Part shown: piece after piece, positions 8,737-18,334 of the stretch
Position numbering within the stretch: position 1 is the stretch's first letter
Layout of the letters: the number at the start of each line of letters is the position of its first letter
From: Bacillota bacterium
GTDB taxonomy: Bacteria > Bacillota_A > Clostridia > Lachnospirales > Lachnospiraceae
Assembly (NCBI GenBank): GCA_023407175.1
Contig: JAEYMU010000014.1
Span: 1-64,000, forward strand
Direction of reading: 5' to 3'
DNA: 64,000 nt
Made by a program: the position numbers and the translations under genes
The notes under the pieces: generated by a model
Told to the model about the DNA's origin: nothing
What the model saw: the letters and a program-made list of their open reading frames with translations, nothing else
Databases searched by the model: none

Positions 8737-10212
8737 TCAGGATGGCTTTACCGTTTCTATGATATGGTTTTTACGGTATTCGGTCGGATAAAGCCCCGTA
8801 TATTTCTTAAAAATGGAGGAGAAATGCCTGGAGCTGTAATAGCCGATCATGAGGGCGATTTCCTTAATTGGCGTGTCGCTGTTGGAAATTAGAAGCTTTT
8901 TGGCATGGCTGATCCGGATATTGGTCAGATAGTCAATAAACTTGGTATTGGTCTTATCATGGAACAGCTTACTCACATAATTCGGAGTAAGATCAAACTT
9001 TGAGGCAATCTGATTGATGCTGATATCATTCATATAGGAATGCTGGATATACTCCATAATCAAATCTATTTTTTCGGTGACCTTGTATTCCAGGTTATGG
9101 TACATATGATCTGAAATCGTAACGAAGGACCGCATAAAGGTCTTGAAATTATCCGTTGATATCTTCTGATTCAATACGCATTTTACATATGCCCCAATAT
9201 TCTCCAAAGGAAAATCCACTTTCTTATCACAGTAATTTCGGTAAATCTGATTCAGACTATACGTATACATGCCCTCGTTTGCCTCTAAGAATGCGGAAAT
9301 AAGACCGAATAAATTCTTATAAAAGAACAGCTCCATATGCGGAAAGTCGATTTGATCGATACAAACAGCCTCACAGGCCTTCATGCCCATGCGGATATAA
9401 GGGTGCTCCTCGATTTTCTCACAGGCATCAAAGATCAGCCCGATCCCCGGATGCTCGGAAAAGAACAGGTACAGCCTTGCGTAGTCCGTGGTCTGGCTTT
9501 TGCAAATTTGCTCCAGCTTGCTCTTAATAAAGGCGGTCTGTAACCTGGGAGACTTAAAGATGACCCGAAGAAATCCCTCCGGAGAATAGAGAATGGAATA
9601 ATAAATATTGCGCTGGGGCAATTGATTTCCAAAAAGCTTGATTTTACCGGTCAGTTGATTGCAGATGTCTTTATATACATTCGGATTATTGATACAGTCG
9701 ATAAAAACAGTAAAGGCAAGATAACAATCCCCGGACTGGATATCAAGATCCTGGAGGAAAGAGTCGGGGACATCATGATTCGGGGTAAGAAAATAATTAT
9801 GAATATAGAGCTGGAACAGGTTGTTTTTTTGTGTCATCTGATGGGACAGTCTTTCCCTAAGCTTTTTGATGATACCGGTCAAATACTCCGCCTCCACCGG
9901 CTTTAGGATATAATCGGATACGCCCAGGGAGATGCAGCGCTTTGCATATTCAAAGTCGGAATAACCCGTGATAATGACAAATTCCGTATGAGGGGAGACC
10001 TTTTTGCATTCTCTGATGGCATCAATACCATTCAAATGGGGCATACGGATATCAACAAATGCAATATCAGGATCGTACTCACTGCAGCGTTCAATCATTT
10101 CCAGACCATTGGAGGCTTCAGTAATAATAAATTCAAAATCAGGTATTTCAGCAAGCATACTTTTTAAAGAATAACGAATGAGTTTATCGTCATCTGCCAG
10201 TAATATTTTCAT
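8737..10212 (-). CDS. Two-component response regulator, YesN type (REC plus AraC HTH)
   Basis: A cytoplasmic regulator of 491 residues. The receiver domain (1-120) has acidic residues at LLADDD, phosphoacceptor Asp54 in FVDIRMP, Thr in ITGYSD and Lys in LKPVE. A 250-residue middle region of no recognised fold follows, then an AraC-type double helix-turn-helix (about 390-485). ATG 10212 is preferred over 10227 because GGAGAAG lies just upstream of it and MKILLADDD is the usual receiver start. It is the second gene of a minus-strand operon after the sensor kinase. It probably activates the two matching promoters at 4441 and 12223, one on each side of the pair. Confidence 0.92.
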   Translation of the reverse strand: MKILLADDDKLIRYSLKSMLAEIPDFEFIITEASNGLEMIERCSEYDPDIAFVDIRMPHLNGIDAIRECKKVSPHTEFVIITGYSDFEYAKRCISLGVSDYILKPVEAEYLTGIIKKLRERLSHQMTQKNNLFQLYIHNYFLTPNHDVPDSFLQDLDIQSGDCYLAFTVFIDCINNPNVYKDICNQLTGKIKLFGNQLPQRNIYYSILYSPEGFLRVIFKSPRLQTAFIKSKLEQICKSQTTDYARLYLFFSEHPGIGLIFDACEKIEEHPYIRMGMKACEAVCIDQIDFPHMELFFYKNLFGLISAFLEANEGMYTYSLNQIYRNYCDKKVDFPLENIGAYVKCVLNQKISTDNFKTFMRSFVTISDHMYHNLEYKVTEKIDLIMEYIQHSYMNDISINQIASKFDLTPNYVSKLFHDKTNTKFIDYLTNIRISHAKKLLISNSDTPIKEIALMIGYYSSRHFSSIFKKYTGLYPTEYRKNHIIETVKPS

Positions 10213-10309
10213 AGCATTCTTCTCCATTTCTGCCGCTATGCGGCGTCCTGTGATGACCTGGTACCAATACAGCAGGGTACAGACAGCAAGCCCTATGATC
10301 AGGAAAAAC

Positions 10310-12058
10310 CTATATAATGCTCAATAGTATAATACATTCCGTACCCTTGCCTGCCTCGCTTCTGATCTGGAATATATTATTCGGATTATGATATTTCAGC
10401 CGGTTTTCTATATTTTTTAATCCGATATGTCTTAAGGCTTCCAGCTTTACCATATCAAAACCGCACCCGTCGTCCCTGATATGTATGAAAACGAAATTCC
10501 CGAGCTGCATACAATCCAGGATAGCGGTTTCTATCCAAATATGCATCCGCTTATCCGAAGGCTCCAGGCCGTGAATAATTGAGTTTTCAATCAGGGGCTG
10601 GAGCAGCAGCTTTGGTATCAAAATATTCTCCGTGCCCGGTTCAATATAGATCGAGAAGAATAAACGCTCATCATATTTCAGGGATTGAAGCTCCAGATAC
10701 TGGTGGATGAAGGAAAGCTCTGCATCAATGGAGGTTAAGGTATTGCTGCTGCAGGTATATTGAAAAAGATGGGTCAGCTGGATGATGGATTTCTCCAGTA
10801 AACGCTTTTCACCCATTCGGTTCAGTGCGATAAAGCCATTCAGGGTATTGTACAGAAAGTGGGGATTAATCTGTGCCTGAAGCGCACGGTACTCAGCCTC
10901 CTGCCGGCTTAGGTTTGCTTTATATTCATTGGTGATATATTCATTCAGCTTTTCCGTCATATGATTTAAAGCATGGGAGATTTCGATAAATTCCTGCTGT
11001 GAGCTTACGTTGCATTTGATGCTTAAATCACCGGTCTCTATTTTTTTAAAGGTATCCTTAATACTGGACACGGATTTTGCAATTTTATTTGTCTTAAATC
11101 GGTAGATGAAGAAGGAGAGAAAGACGGCAGCCAGGGTAAATAAGAATACGATGAAGTAGGTATAAATCTGATAATAAAGGATTTCCCGGTTGGAGGACAG
11201 GTAAATCAGCTGAAGGGAAGTGTTATCAATTGGCTGCTTGATAATTTGGTACCGCATCCGGGACAGATCGGAGAACTCACTGCTATTTTTCATTTCCTTA
11301 AGGTTGCTGTCCCCGGTTTTCATATAAATTATTTCTCCATCCTCTGAAGTAATAAGAATGGAAGCGGCAGTGGATAATTGTACATGACCGACCAATTGCA
11401 GGATATTCTTTGCAGGTATTTCTATCTTAATGACTCCGATATTCTTTTTGGTATCCACATCCCGGATAATCTTGGCATAGAAGAAGCCGGTCAAGGTACG
11501 TGCATCGGAAGTGGTATCCTTGCCGTCTTCGAATAAAGGAAAGAAAACGGAGGCCCGTTCATTGTTTTGCAGATAGGTATACCAGTCGGTATTTTTATAC
11601 TCACTGTCCGTCATTATTTTTGTCTGATTGGCATTCCGGCTCATGACATAAATCAGGTTTAAGCTATTCGATGTCGGAATAAAGGAAACATTGGAGATAT
11701 TCTGTGTTGCATTGTAAATATATTTTAAAAATACCAGTCGGAATTCCTTGCTATTTTTGAGAAATTCGGTAGAGGTGGCAATATCCTGATGCTTTCCTGA
11801 ATTGATATCCTGCATAGTATCCATAACATCAGAAATATAATAAGGGACATTGGAGATGGAATTTAATTCGGCAACATAGATACCGATGCCTGTGGAAACT
11901 GATTCCAGGGTATTGGAGACATTGGTTTTGTTGTTATCCAGAATCTGTACGCTGTAATAGTAGGAATAGAGCGCGGATATCACGAGAAAGGGAATAATAA
12001 TCGTGGTAATATACAACAGAAACATACTGGAACGCAGTGATTTTGATTTCATGGGCAT
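10310..12058 (-). CDS. Sensor histidine kinase, YesM type
   Basis: A membrane kinase of 582 residues. It has TM1 about 12-33, an extracellular sensor of about 260 residues (Cache-like), TM2 about 296-319, then HAMP. The His_kinase segment has INPHFLYNTLN (His about 399). The ATPase domain has the N box LIENSIIHG, DDGCGFD, and GLKNIENRL. A longer frame reaches 12478, but that part overlaps the divergent lipoprotein gene. ATG 12058 has GGAGG 5-6 nt upstream and gives a normal membrane start. It would sense a sugar outside the cell and phosphorylate the regulator encoded 97 nt downstream. Confidence 0.92.
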   Translation of the reverse strand: MPMKSKSLRSSMFLLYITTIIIPFLVISALYSYYYSVQILDNNKTNVSNTLESVSTGIGIYVAELNSISNVPYYISDVMDTMQDINSGKHQDIATSTEFLKNSKEFRLVFLKYIYNATQNISNVSFIPTSNSLNLIYVMSRNANQTKIMTDSEYKNTDWYTYLQNNERASVFFPLFEDGKDTTSDARTLTGFFYAKIIRDVDTKKNIGVIKIEIPAKNILQLVGHVQLSTAASILITSEDGEIIYMKTGDSNLKEMKNSSEFSDLSRMRYQIIKQPIDNTSLQLIYLSSNREILYYQIYTYFIVFLFTLAAVFLSFFIYRFKTNKIAKSVSSIKDTFKKIETGDLSIKCNVSSQQEFIEISHALNHMTEKLNEYITNEYKANLSRQEAEYRALQAQINPHFLYNTLNGFIALNRMGEKRLLEKSIIQLTHLFQYTCSSNTLTSIDAELSFIHQYLELQSLKYDERLFFSIYIEPGTENILIPKLLLQPLIENSIIHGLEPSDKRMHIWIETAILDCMQLGNFVFIHIRDDGCGFDMVKLEALRHIGLKNIENRLKYHNPNNIFQIRSEAGKGTECIILLSII

Positions 12059-12166
12059 GATTGCCTCCCTCCATAAACAGGAAAAACTATTCCAGGCCTT
12101 TAGCGTAAAGGATAACAGGAAAATGTAAATTTTGTATATAATAAGTACCATTTTTAAGCTAATTAT

Positions 12167-12195
12167 AGTATATAAAAACGAGAAATGATTGTCTA
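12167..12195 (-). promoter_or_regulatory. Probable promoter of the kinase/regulator operon
   Basis: On the minus strand TAGACA (12190-12195) is followed after exactly 17 nt by TATACT (12167-12172). This lies about 110 nt upstream of the kinase start and suits a moderate sigma-A promoter. Confidence 0.5.
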
Positions 12196-12222
12196 TAATA
12201 GAAAGGAAAAATGTAAAAAAGC

Positions 12223-12276
12223 ATACCTTAAGTATAGATTTGGTACATATACAAGGCAGCTCCTGGTCCGTATAAT
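12223..12276 (+). promoter_or_regulatory. Activator-type promoter of the sugar transporter operon
   Basis: Positions 12223-12253 match the element at 4441-4471 (26 of 31). TATAAT at 12271-12276 follows 17 nt later, with no -35 box at the right distance. The conserved block occupies the place where an AraC-type regulator would contact polymerase. The AraC-type gene at 8737 lies between the two copies. Confidence 0.6.
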
Positions 12277-12308
12277 GTAGCCATAATAAATCAAAGGGAG
12301 GAAATGAA

Positions 12309-13634
12309 ATGAGATTAAAAAAGTTACTATCCATTACATTGGTAGCAATTATGGCTGCATCAATGGCAGCAGGATGCGGCAAAAGCTCATCCGACAGTGA
12401 AGAAAGCAGCAGTGGGGGAGGCACGGAGGTTACTTCCGGAGCAGACACAGCAGACGATACAAAGGCAGAAGATGTCACGATCTCGTTTATGACAAATGTG
12501 GTTGGTGAGAAAGCAACTGCACTTGAAAATGCGATTAAGGGCTTTGAGGAAGAGACGGGCTATACCGTTGAATTTTCAGCACCCGGCAGTGATTATGAGG
12601 ATTTGATGAAGGTTAAGATGGGCTCCAATGAGCTTCCGGATGTATTTACAACCCACGGCTGGTCCGTAGCCCGGTATGGAGAATATCTGACTCCTGTCAA
12701 TGACATGGATTTCTATAGCAGCATTGATGCACAGATATTACCTGCAATTACAGCGGCAAACGGAGATGTGTATATTCTTCCGGTTGATATTGATATTGCC
12801 GGTATGGTTTACAATGTTGATGTGCTCAATGCCGCAGGAGTCAATGTAGATGATATCAAGACCTGGGAGGATTTTGCCAAGGCCTGTGATACATTAAAAA
12901 GCAAGGGTTATGAGCCGATACATATGGGCGGTAAGGATACCTGGCCCATTGGCCAGTTCTTTGACTGGGTAGCACCCTCCTTCTATGTAACGGATGAAAC
13001 CAATAATCAGAAGGATGCTCTGAAGGCGGGAACCTTTGATACGGATATCTGGAAGCAGATTTCTTCTATGATGGACACCTGGGTTAAAGCCGGATACTTT
13101 AATGAGGATGTGCTGACAGCAGATTATAATGCAGATATTGATGCCCTGGCAAAAGGGGAATGCGCATTCTGCTTCTACGGTAATTATGCTGCCTCCGATG
13201 CCCTGGGAGTCAATGCGGATGCCAATATCGGCATGATGCCGATCCCTTCCAATTCTGCAAGCGACGAGCCCAGTCTGATCACAGGAGAAGACATTGCAGT
13301 AGGTATCTGGAAGGATACCAAATATCCGGAACAGGCGAAGGAGCTTTTGGATTACCTTGCAAGACCTGAGGTGATGTCGGCAATTGCAACTGCGGCAGGC
13401 AATAAGGCCGGACTTACAACAGTAACCAGTGATGTCGGCAATATACAGACCTATCTGGATAAGTACAGCACGGTTGAAACCTATCCTTACTTTGACAGAG
13501 AATATCTGCCCAGTGGCCTATGGGATGTAATGTGTGAGACCGGTGCGGAAATCCTCGGACAGTCCGAGGGAGCGATTGACAATGCGGCAGAGCAGATGCT
13601 GCAAAATTTTAATGACAAGTTTACCGCAGAATAA
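12309..13634 (+). CDS. Sugar ABC transporter substrate-binding lipoprotein (family 1)
   Basis: A 441-residue extracellular solute-binding lipoprotein with lipobox MAAGC (Cys about 23) and a Ser/Gly/Asp-rich tether to about 55. The mature domain starts ISFMTNVVGEKATALENAI and has the usual family features GSNELPDVFTTHG, YNVDVLNAAG and a Trp-rich C-terminal lobe. GGGAGGAAATGAAATG sets the start. It delivers an oligosaccharide to the permeases encoded next; the GH36-like enzyme downstream suggests alpha-linked galactosides or a relative. A hairpin separates it from the permeases. Confidence 0.92.
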   Translation: MRLKKLLSITLVAIMAASMAAGCGKSSSDSEESSSGGGTEVTSGADTADDTKAEDVTISFMTNVVGEKATALENAIKGFEEETGYTVEFSAPGSDYEDLMKVKMGSNELPDVFTTHGWSVARYGEYLTPVNDMDFYSSIDAQILPAITAANGDVYILPVDIDIAGMVYNVDVLNAAGVNVDDIKTWEDFAKACDTLKSKGYEPIHMGGKDTWPIGQFFDWVAPSFYVTDETNNQKDALKAGTFDTDIWKQISSMMDTWVKAGYFNEDVLTADYNADIDALAKGECAFCFYGNYAASDALGVNADANIGMMPIPSNSASDEPSLITGEDIAVGIWKDTKYPEQAKELLDYLARPEVMSAIATAAGNKAGLTTVTSDVGNIQTYLDKYSTVETYPYFDREYLPSGLWDVMCETGAEILGQSEGAIDNAAEQMLQNFNDKFTAE

Positions 13635-13689
13635 ATAAACATCAGCTTTCTTATGCCGGAAGAAGCGGGTAAGGAAAATTTGATATAAG

Positions 13690-13722
13690 TAAAATAAGGG
13701 TGGTGCTCCCGCCCTTATTTTA
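13690..13722 (+). promoter_or_regulatory. Intra-operon stem-loop after binding-protein gene
   Basis: TAAAATAAGGG (13690-13700) pairs with CCCTTATTTTA around an 11-nt loop, between the binding-protein stop and the first permease. There is no T-run long enough for efficient termination. Such hairpins commonly protect the upstream mRNA 3' end and raise binding-protein over permease yield. Confidence 0.65.
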
Positions 13723-13742
13723 TACAAAAAGAAGGGAGAACA

Positions 13743-14633
13743 ATGGTGAAAAGAAAACAATATGTGCTGAAAACTGCTCTATCAGTCAATATATTCTATG
13801 TTCCCATGCTTATATTGTTTTTTATTTTTGTTATATATCCTTTAATTCGGGGAGTGTATTTATCCTTTACGAATTGGAACGGATATTCACAAAATTTTAA
13901 AATAGTTGGTTTGGATAATTATAAGAGGATATTTACGGATCCTAAAATAAGAATAGCCTTTAAAAATACAATCATCTACGGCTTTGGCAGTACCTTTCTG
14001 CAAAATATTCTGGGGCTTTCCTTTGCCCTGTTTCTAAATCATAAATTTGCAGGCCGTTCCTTATGCAGAACAATAATTTATATGCCGGTTATGATTGCGT
14101 CACTGATTATGGGCTATATCATGTATTTCTTTGTGATGTTTGACGGCGGAGCCTTAAATGATATCCGTATGCTCTTTGGTGCAAAAGCCGTTGACTGGCT
14201 GGCAAAGGGTGACAGGGCAGTTGGTATCATCACCTTAATTAATTCCTTTCAGTTTGCGGGAATTTCCATGGTGATCTATCTGGCGGGGCTTCAGAATATT
14301 CCGGCCATGTATTATGAAGCAGCGGAGATGGACGGAGTCAACCAATGGGGGAGATTCCGCTATATTACCTTTCCCCTTCTGCTTCCTGCCATATCCTCGG
14401 CAGTTATCATTAATCTGATCGGAGGCTTGAAATTATTTGATGTTATCATGGCTCTAACCTCCGGCGGTCCCGGCTTTTCTTCCCATTCCCTGTCTACTCT
14501 GGTTAACAGGACTTATTTTGGCAGTGAAAATGCGGGCTATGCTTCAGCCATCGGTTTGTTTGCGTTTGTATTTATTATGATTATCAGCAATGTTTTCATG
14601 AGATATTTTGATAAAAAGGAGGTAACTATGTAA
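13743..14633 (+). CDS. Sugar ABC transporter permease (MalF type)
   Basis: A 296-residue inner-membrane permease with about six hydrophobic segments, the first at 13-35. The EAA loop is EAAEMDGVNQWGRFRYITFP (about 198-217), which docks to an ATPase. GAAGGGAG precedes ATG 13743. Its TAA overlaps the next ATG by one base (TAATG), so the two permeases are coupled and form a heterodimer. The operon has no ATPase gene. Confidence 0.93.
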   Translation: MVKRKQYVLKTALSVNIFYVPMLILFFIFVIYPLIRGVYLSFTNWNGYSQNFKIVGLDNYKRIFTDPKIRIAFKNTIIYGFGSTFLQNILGLSFALFLNHKFAGRSLCRTIIYMPVMIASLIMGYIMYFFVMFDGGALNDIRMLFGAKAVDWLAKGDRAVGIITLINSFQFAGISMVIYLAGLQNIPAMYYEAAEMDGVNQWGRFRYITFPLLLPAISSAVIINLIGGLKLFDVIMALTSGGPGFSSHSLSTLVNRTYFGSENAGYASAIGLFAFVFIMIISNVFMRYFDKKEVTM

Positions 14634-15460
14634 TGAAGAAGCCAGGGAAAGGAAAATCCGCTTTGTGGAGAATTCCCATTATGCTTGTGATTATCGTTAT
14701 TTATTTATCCCCGATTTATGTACTTCTGGGTGTAGCTCTGAAGTCAAAAAGTGATATAAGCTCTTACTGGCAGATGGCAAGCTCCATACATATTCAGAAT
14801 TTTATTGATGCGATAAAGGAAGGGAAAATATTTCTTGGCATTCGCAACAGTGCCATTATTACGGTATTGAGCGTAATTTTGATTACTTTTGTCGGAGCAC
14901 TGGCGGCCTATCCCCTATCCAGAAGAAGAACCAGATTTAATATGATGGTAAAGTCCTTTACCATGGGTATCATGATGGTACCTCCGCTTAGCATCCTGGT
15001 ACCTCTCTATTCCACGATGATCAGTATTAACGGGGACAATACCTACTGGGGGATTGTGACGATTTTAGTTACCTTTGAATTACCCTTGAGCGTATTTCTA
15101 TATACCAATTTTATCTCTGCAATTCCGGTTGCCCTGGACGAAGCGGCGGCAATTGATGGATGTACTCCCGCCCGGGCCTTCATCAGTGTGATTTTGCCGC
15201 AGCTAAAGCCCGTTACCGTATCGGTCATTATTCTGACGGGAATGCACTGCTGGAACGATTACCAGTTCTCCCTTTATATCCTGCAAAAGCCGGCGCTTAG
15301 GACAATTACCCTTGCAATCTCCTCCTTCTTTTCACAGACCACCAGTAATCTGCATGCAGCGGCAGCAGCCGCATTGCTGGCAATTCTGCCGGTTATTGTT
15401 ATCTTTATTTTCCTGCAGAAGTATTTCATTAAAGGAATGATCGACAGTGCAATCAAGTAG
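14633..15460 (+). CDS. Sugar ABC transporter permease (MalG type)
   Basis: A 275-residue permease with six membrane segments and the EAA loop DEAAAIDGCTPARAFISVIL. It is the second membrane subunit of the importer encoded with 12309 and 13743. Its start codon overlaps the previous stop, and AAAAAGGAGG lies 13 nt upstream inside the previous gene. The C-terminal KGMIDSAIK is typical of MalG-type subunits. Confidence 0.93.
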   Translation: MKKPGKGKSALWRIPIMLVIIVIYLSPIYVLLGVALKSKSDISSYWQMASSIHIQNFIDAIKEGKIFLGIRNSAIITVLSVILITFVGALAAYPLSRRRTRFNMMVKSFTMGIMMVPPLSILVPLYSTMISINGDNTYWGIVTILVTFELPLSVFLYTNFISAIPVALDEAAAIDGCTPARAFISVILPQLKPVTVSVIILTGMHCWNDYQFSLYILQKPALRTITLAISSFFSQTTSNLHAAAAAALLAILPVIVIFIFLQKYFIKGMIDSAIK

Positions 15461-15514
15461 ACATTACACATGGGCCAGGAATAAATTTTTAAATTATAGG
15501 AAGGAAAATCGATT

Positions 15515-17740
15515 ATGAATAATGAAAATTTTCATCCTGTCTTAACCGTGCCCCCATTGGCACATGCCTTACATAGATGGAACGCCCGGACCAAGACATT
15601 AACCTATGAATACAATGGAATTGATATCATAAAAATACATCTGCCGGAAAGTGAGAATCCGGGCTTTCGGCATGGCTCCGACGGTACGGTACAGAGCATC
15701 CAGTATACGCAGCAGATTTATCTGACCGTCGAGAAGCCCATGTGGACTACCATTGAATTTAACCTAAGCAGGGACTGCATGAATATGAAGCCGCAGAGGG
15801 CGGACAGGGAAGAAGCGATCCTCGGACAATTCGGCAATATACTAATCAGCGGGGTGAATGGGCTTTATGATGCCTATCAGGATCTTTTGCTGACGATTAA
15901 CGGGCAGGAATGGGTCTGGGAAACCAGGGAGTTTGAATACCGAAGGCTGGATGAGCTGCACTGTCGTAAGGCGGAGCTGCCGGAGAGCCTGGCTTTGCGT
16001 AAAATAGCACGTGCAAGGGTTAAGCTGACACAAAAACCGCTCTTTATCAATCTATTTATGCATTATTACAGGAACCATCTTGGATACTGCTATTATGAAC
16101 CGTGGAAAAGAAAATGCAAGGAGAGGCAGATTGCCGGCTGGTGCTCCTGGGAGGCCTTTCGCCGGGATATTGATATGGACAAGATTAAAGCCATATCCAA
16201 ATTTATGGAAGAAAAGCTTAAGGATTACGGGCTGGAGTATATTCAACTCGATGACGGATATCAGAAGATGCCTCTTCCCTATGATCCTCAAAAGGATATG
16301 GCTAACGGATGGCTTACCTGCAGCGAAAGCAAATTTCCGGGCGGTCATAAGAAAATTGTTGAGACAATCAGGAATTATTATATGATACCGGCAATCTGGA
16401 CAAATGCCAATATAACCAATGAAGAATTCGTTGATTATCATAAGGATACCGTTCTTTGCCATAAGGATAGTCCGCTGAAGGGGGAATGGATTGACTTTCT
16501 GTATAATTGCAAGCCGGAGACCCTGGAAAAGCAGGTTAAGCCAATCTTTCAGGGGTATAAGCAGGCGGGTTATGAGTATATTAAAATCGATGCAATCAGG
16601 CATCTTCTTATGGATGGACTTCATGAAGCAGTACGGCTGGGGATTATGACCAACGAGGAGGCGGAGCATCGTTTCCGTGCCTATCTGGAAGCAACCAGGG
16701 AGGGGATGGGAGATGACATTTACTATCTTGCAAGCTGGGGAGAAATGCATGAGGTAATCGGTGTAGCAGATGCCTGCCGTATTGCAATGGATGCAAATCC
16801 AACCTGGGCCGGTATCCGGATGCAGCTCTTTGAGATGGCAAGGTGGTTTCATACACAGAGAATTCTGTTTTTAAATGATCCCGATCATGTATGCGTAAGA
16901 ACAAAGCTTGACTGGGCCAAGAGTGTGCTTTCTCTGATTTCTCTGTCCGGGGGACTGTATATGCTAAGCGATACGCTGGATGCCTATACCGAAGAAAAGC
17001 TTCAGGTAATCCGCAAGACGCTGCCGCCTCTTAAGACCAGAACCGCAGAATCTGGAAAGCTGAACATGAATTTTCCTGCCTATACATGGACAAAGCTTCA
17101 CGGCTTTGCAGTCCAGTCCCACGAAACTCCGGTGGAGATGGAGGAGATCACGATGCAGGAGGTTTATGATATGGCAGGGGTATATCCTACCATGTATGAT
17201 AAGCACCCCTTTTCCACTCTGTGGGCCTTCCATATTAATGAGAGCGGACAGACCTGGTGTGTGATGGGGAGATTTGCGACAATTCCCCTGGAGGCTTCCG
17301 AGATAGCATTTACACGGCTTGGGCTGGAGGAGGGAAAGACCTATCATGCCTTTGATTTCTGGGAGGAAAAGTATCTGGGAAGCTATGAAGGTAAGCTTTC
17401 CTGCAAAGAATTAAAGGTGGGCCAGTGCCAAATTGTAGCCCTAAGAGAGACAAAGGGGGTTCCTCAGCTTATTGCTTCCTCCCGTCATGTTTCGATGGAT
17501 GCGGTAAGTGTAAAGAAAGCGGAATTTGACAACAATGAGCTAAAGCTTGAGCTGGAAAGTGTAAAGGAAGCTACCAATCATTATTACATCCATGTTCCTA
17601 AAAAATATATGTTGCTTGAGGTGCAATCCGAAGAGAAGGACATTAGTCTGGAAAAACAGGAGGAGATCGCAGTAATTTCTGTTACAGCTCATACGGATAG
17701 GACGCGGCTGACCTTAAGCTTTACTGACTGTATAGAATAA
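15515..17740 (+). CDS. Glycoside hydrolase family 36-like (alpha-galactosidase-related), cytoplasmic
   Basis: A 741-residue enzyme without a signal peptide, so it acts on imported oligosaccharides. An N-terminal beta-rich region (1-190) precedes a barrel with AGWCSWEAF, YIQLDDGYQ and YIKIDAIRH, whose Asp359 fits the GH36/GH27 nucleophile position. RIAMDAN (Asp426) fits the acid/base. A C-terminal beta domain follows (about 560-741). AGGAAGG precedes ATG 15515. It follows the permeases closely and is followed by a small cupin gene. Related barrels also act on raffinose-type sugars or on alpha-N-acetylgalactosaminides, so the sugar specificity is open. Confidence 0.75.
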   Translation: MNNENFHPVLTVPPLAHALHRWNARTKTLTYEYNGIDIIKIHLPESENPGFRHGSDGTVQSIQYTQQIYLTVEKPMWTTIEFNLSRDCMNMKPQRADREEAILGQFGNILISGVNGLYDAYQDLLLTINGQEWVWETREFEYRRLDELHCRKAELPESLALRKIARARVKLTQKPLFINLFMHYYRNHLGYCYYEPWKRKCKERQIAGWCSWEAFRRDIDMDKIKAISKFMEEKLKDYGLEYIQLDDGYQKMPLPYDPQKDMANGWLTCSESKFPGGHKKIVETIRNYYMIPAIWTNANITNEEFVDYHKDTVLCHKDSPLKGEWIDFLYNCKPETLEKQVKPIFQGYKQAGYEYIKIDAIRHLLMDGLHEAVRLGIMTNEEAEHRFRAYLEATREGMGDDIYYLASWGEMHEVIGVADACRIAMDANPTWAGIRMQLFEMARWFHTQRILFLNDPDHVCVRTKLDWAKSVLSLISLSGGLYMLSDTLDAYTEEKLQVIRKTLPPLKTRTAESGKLNMNFPAYTWTKLHGFAVQSHETPVEMEEITMQEVYDMAGVYPTMYDKHPFSTLWAFHINESGQTWCVMGRFATIPLEASEIAFTRLGLEEGKTYHAFDFWEEKYLGSYEGKLSCKELKVGQCQIVALRETKGVPQLIASSRHVSMDAVSVKKAEFDNNELKLELESVKEATNHYYIHVPKKYMLLEVQSEEKDISLEKQEEIAVISVTAHTDRTRLTLSFTDCIE

Positions 17741-17804
17741 TCGTTATAGTTTGGCCGATCGGCTGAACTGTAGCAAATAATCTGTTCATGAAGGGAAGAG
17801 AAGC

Positions 17805-18218
17805 ATGATTGCTATTCATTCAATTACAAAGGATAATTTTGGGGAGTACGGGACAGTGGTTGAATTTCCGGAGGCTTGCAGGGAGCCCTTTTACATTGTT
17901 GACAGGGAAGAGCAAAATCCCTGGAGGCTTGCGGTATTCCGCTATACGAACAAGGAAATCAGCCGGTTGGAAAATCATCCGACCTCCAAGGAGAGCTTTG
18001 AACCGCTGCTTGGAATCACAGTCCTTGTAGTGGCGGCTCATGAAACACCTGAGCAGTACAGGGGGTTCATTCTCGATAAGCCGGTCTGCCTAAAGAAGGG
18101 TATCTGGCATCAGGTGCTGTCATTAACACCGGAAGCACAGGTTAAGATCACTGAGAATATGGAAGTGAATTCTGAATTTTATGAATTTTCAAAACCAATA
18201 CGGTTAGTGCTGGCATAG
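17805..18218 (+). CDS. Ureidoglycolate lyase (AllA)-like cupin protein
   Basis: A 137-residue single-domain protein resembling the AllA family of small beta-barrel enzymes. HPTSKESFEPLLG corresponds to the family motif with His near the active site, and KKGIWHQVL near residue 105 is the second conserved strand with His. AllA normally cleaves ureidoglycolate. Here it closes a sugar-uptake operon with no other purine or allantoin gene nearby. The substrate is therefore probably a sugar derivative, or the protein binds rather than cleaves (inference). A terminator follows. Confidence 0.7.
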   Translation: MIAIHSITKDNFGEYGTVVEFPEACREPFYIVDREEQNPWRLAVFRYTNKEISRLENHPTSKESFEPLLGITVLVVAAHETPEQYRGFILDKPVCLKKGIWHQVLSLTPEAQVKITENMEVNSEFYEFSKPIRLVLA

Positions 18219-18254
18219 TAAAAAATGTTATTGGAATATAGTGATTGCAAAATG

Positions 18255-18288
18255 GCCACCCGGTAGCTTCGGGTGGCTGTTTCTTTGC
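18255..18288 (+). terminator. Terminator of the GH36 transporter operon
   Basis: GCCACCCG (18255-18262) pairs with CGGGTGGC (18270-18277), followed by the weak U-tract TGTTTCTTT. It lies 36 nt after the AllA-like stop. Confidence 0.7.
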
Positions 18289-18334
18289 AGGAGAGGAGCA
18301 GGACCTCCCGAAAAATCCCTTTGTATATATAACA

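Noticed and set aside
12059..12478. 140-codon N-terminal extension of the sensor kinase
   Set aside because: It overlaps the divergent binding-protein start and two promoters, and contains no domain; ATG 12058 has a strong ribosome site before a normal membrane helix.
16052..16852. Minus-strand open frame of 266 codons opposite the GH36-like gene
   Set aside because: Rich in His, Cys and Pro as expected of antisense frames; no start signal or domain; the plus strand encodes GH36 catalytic motifs here.
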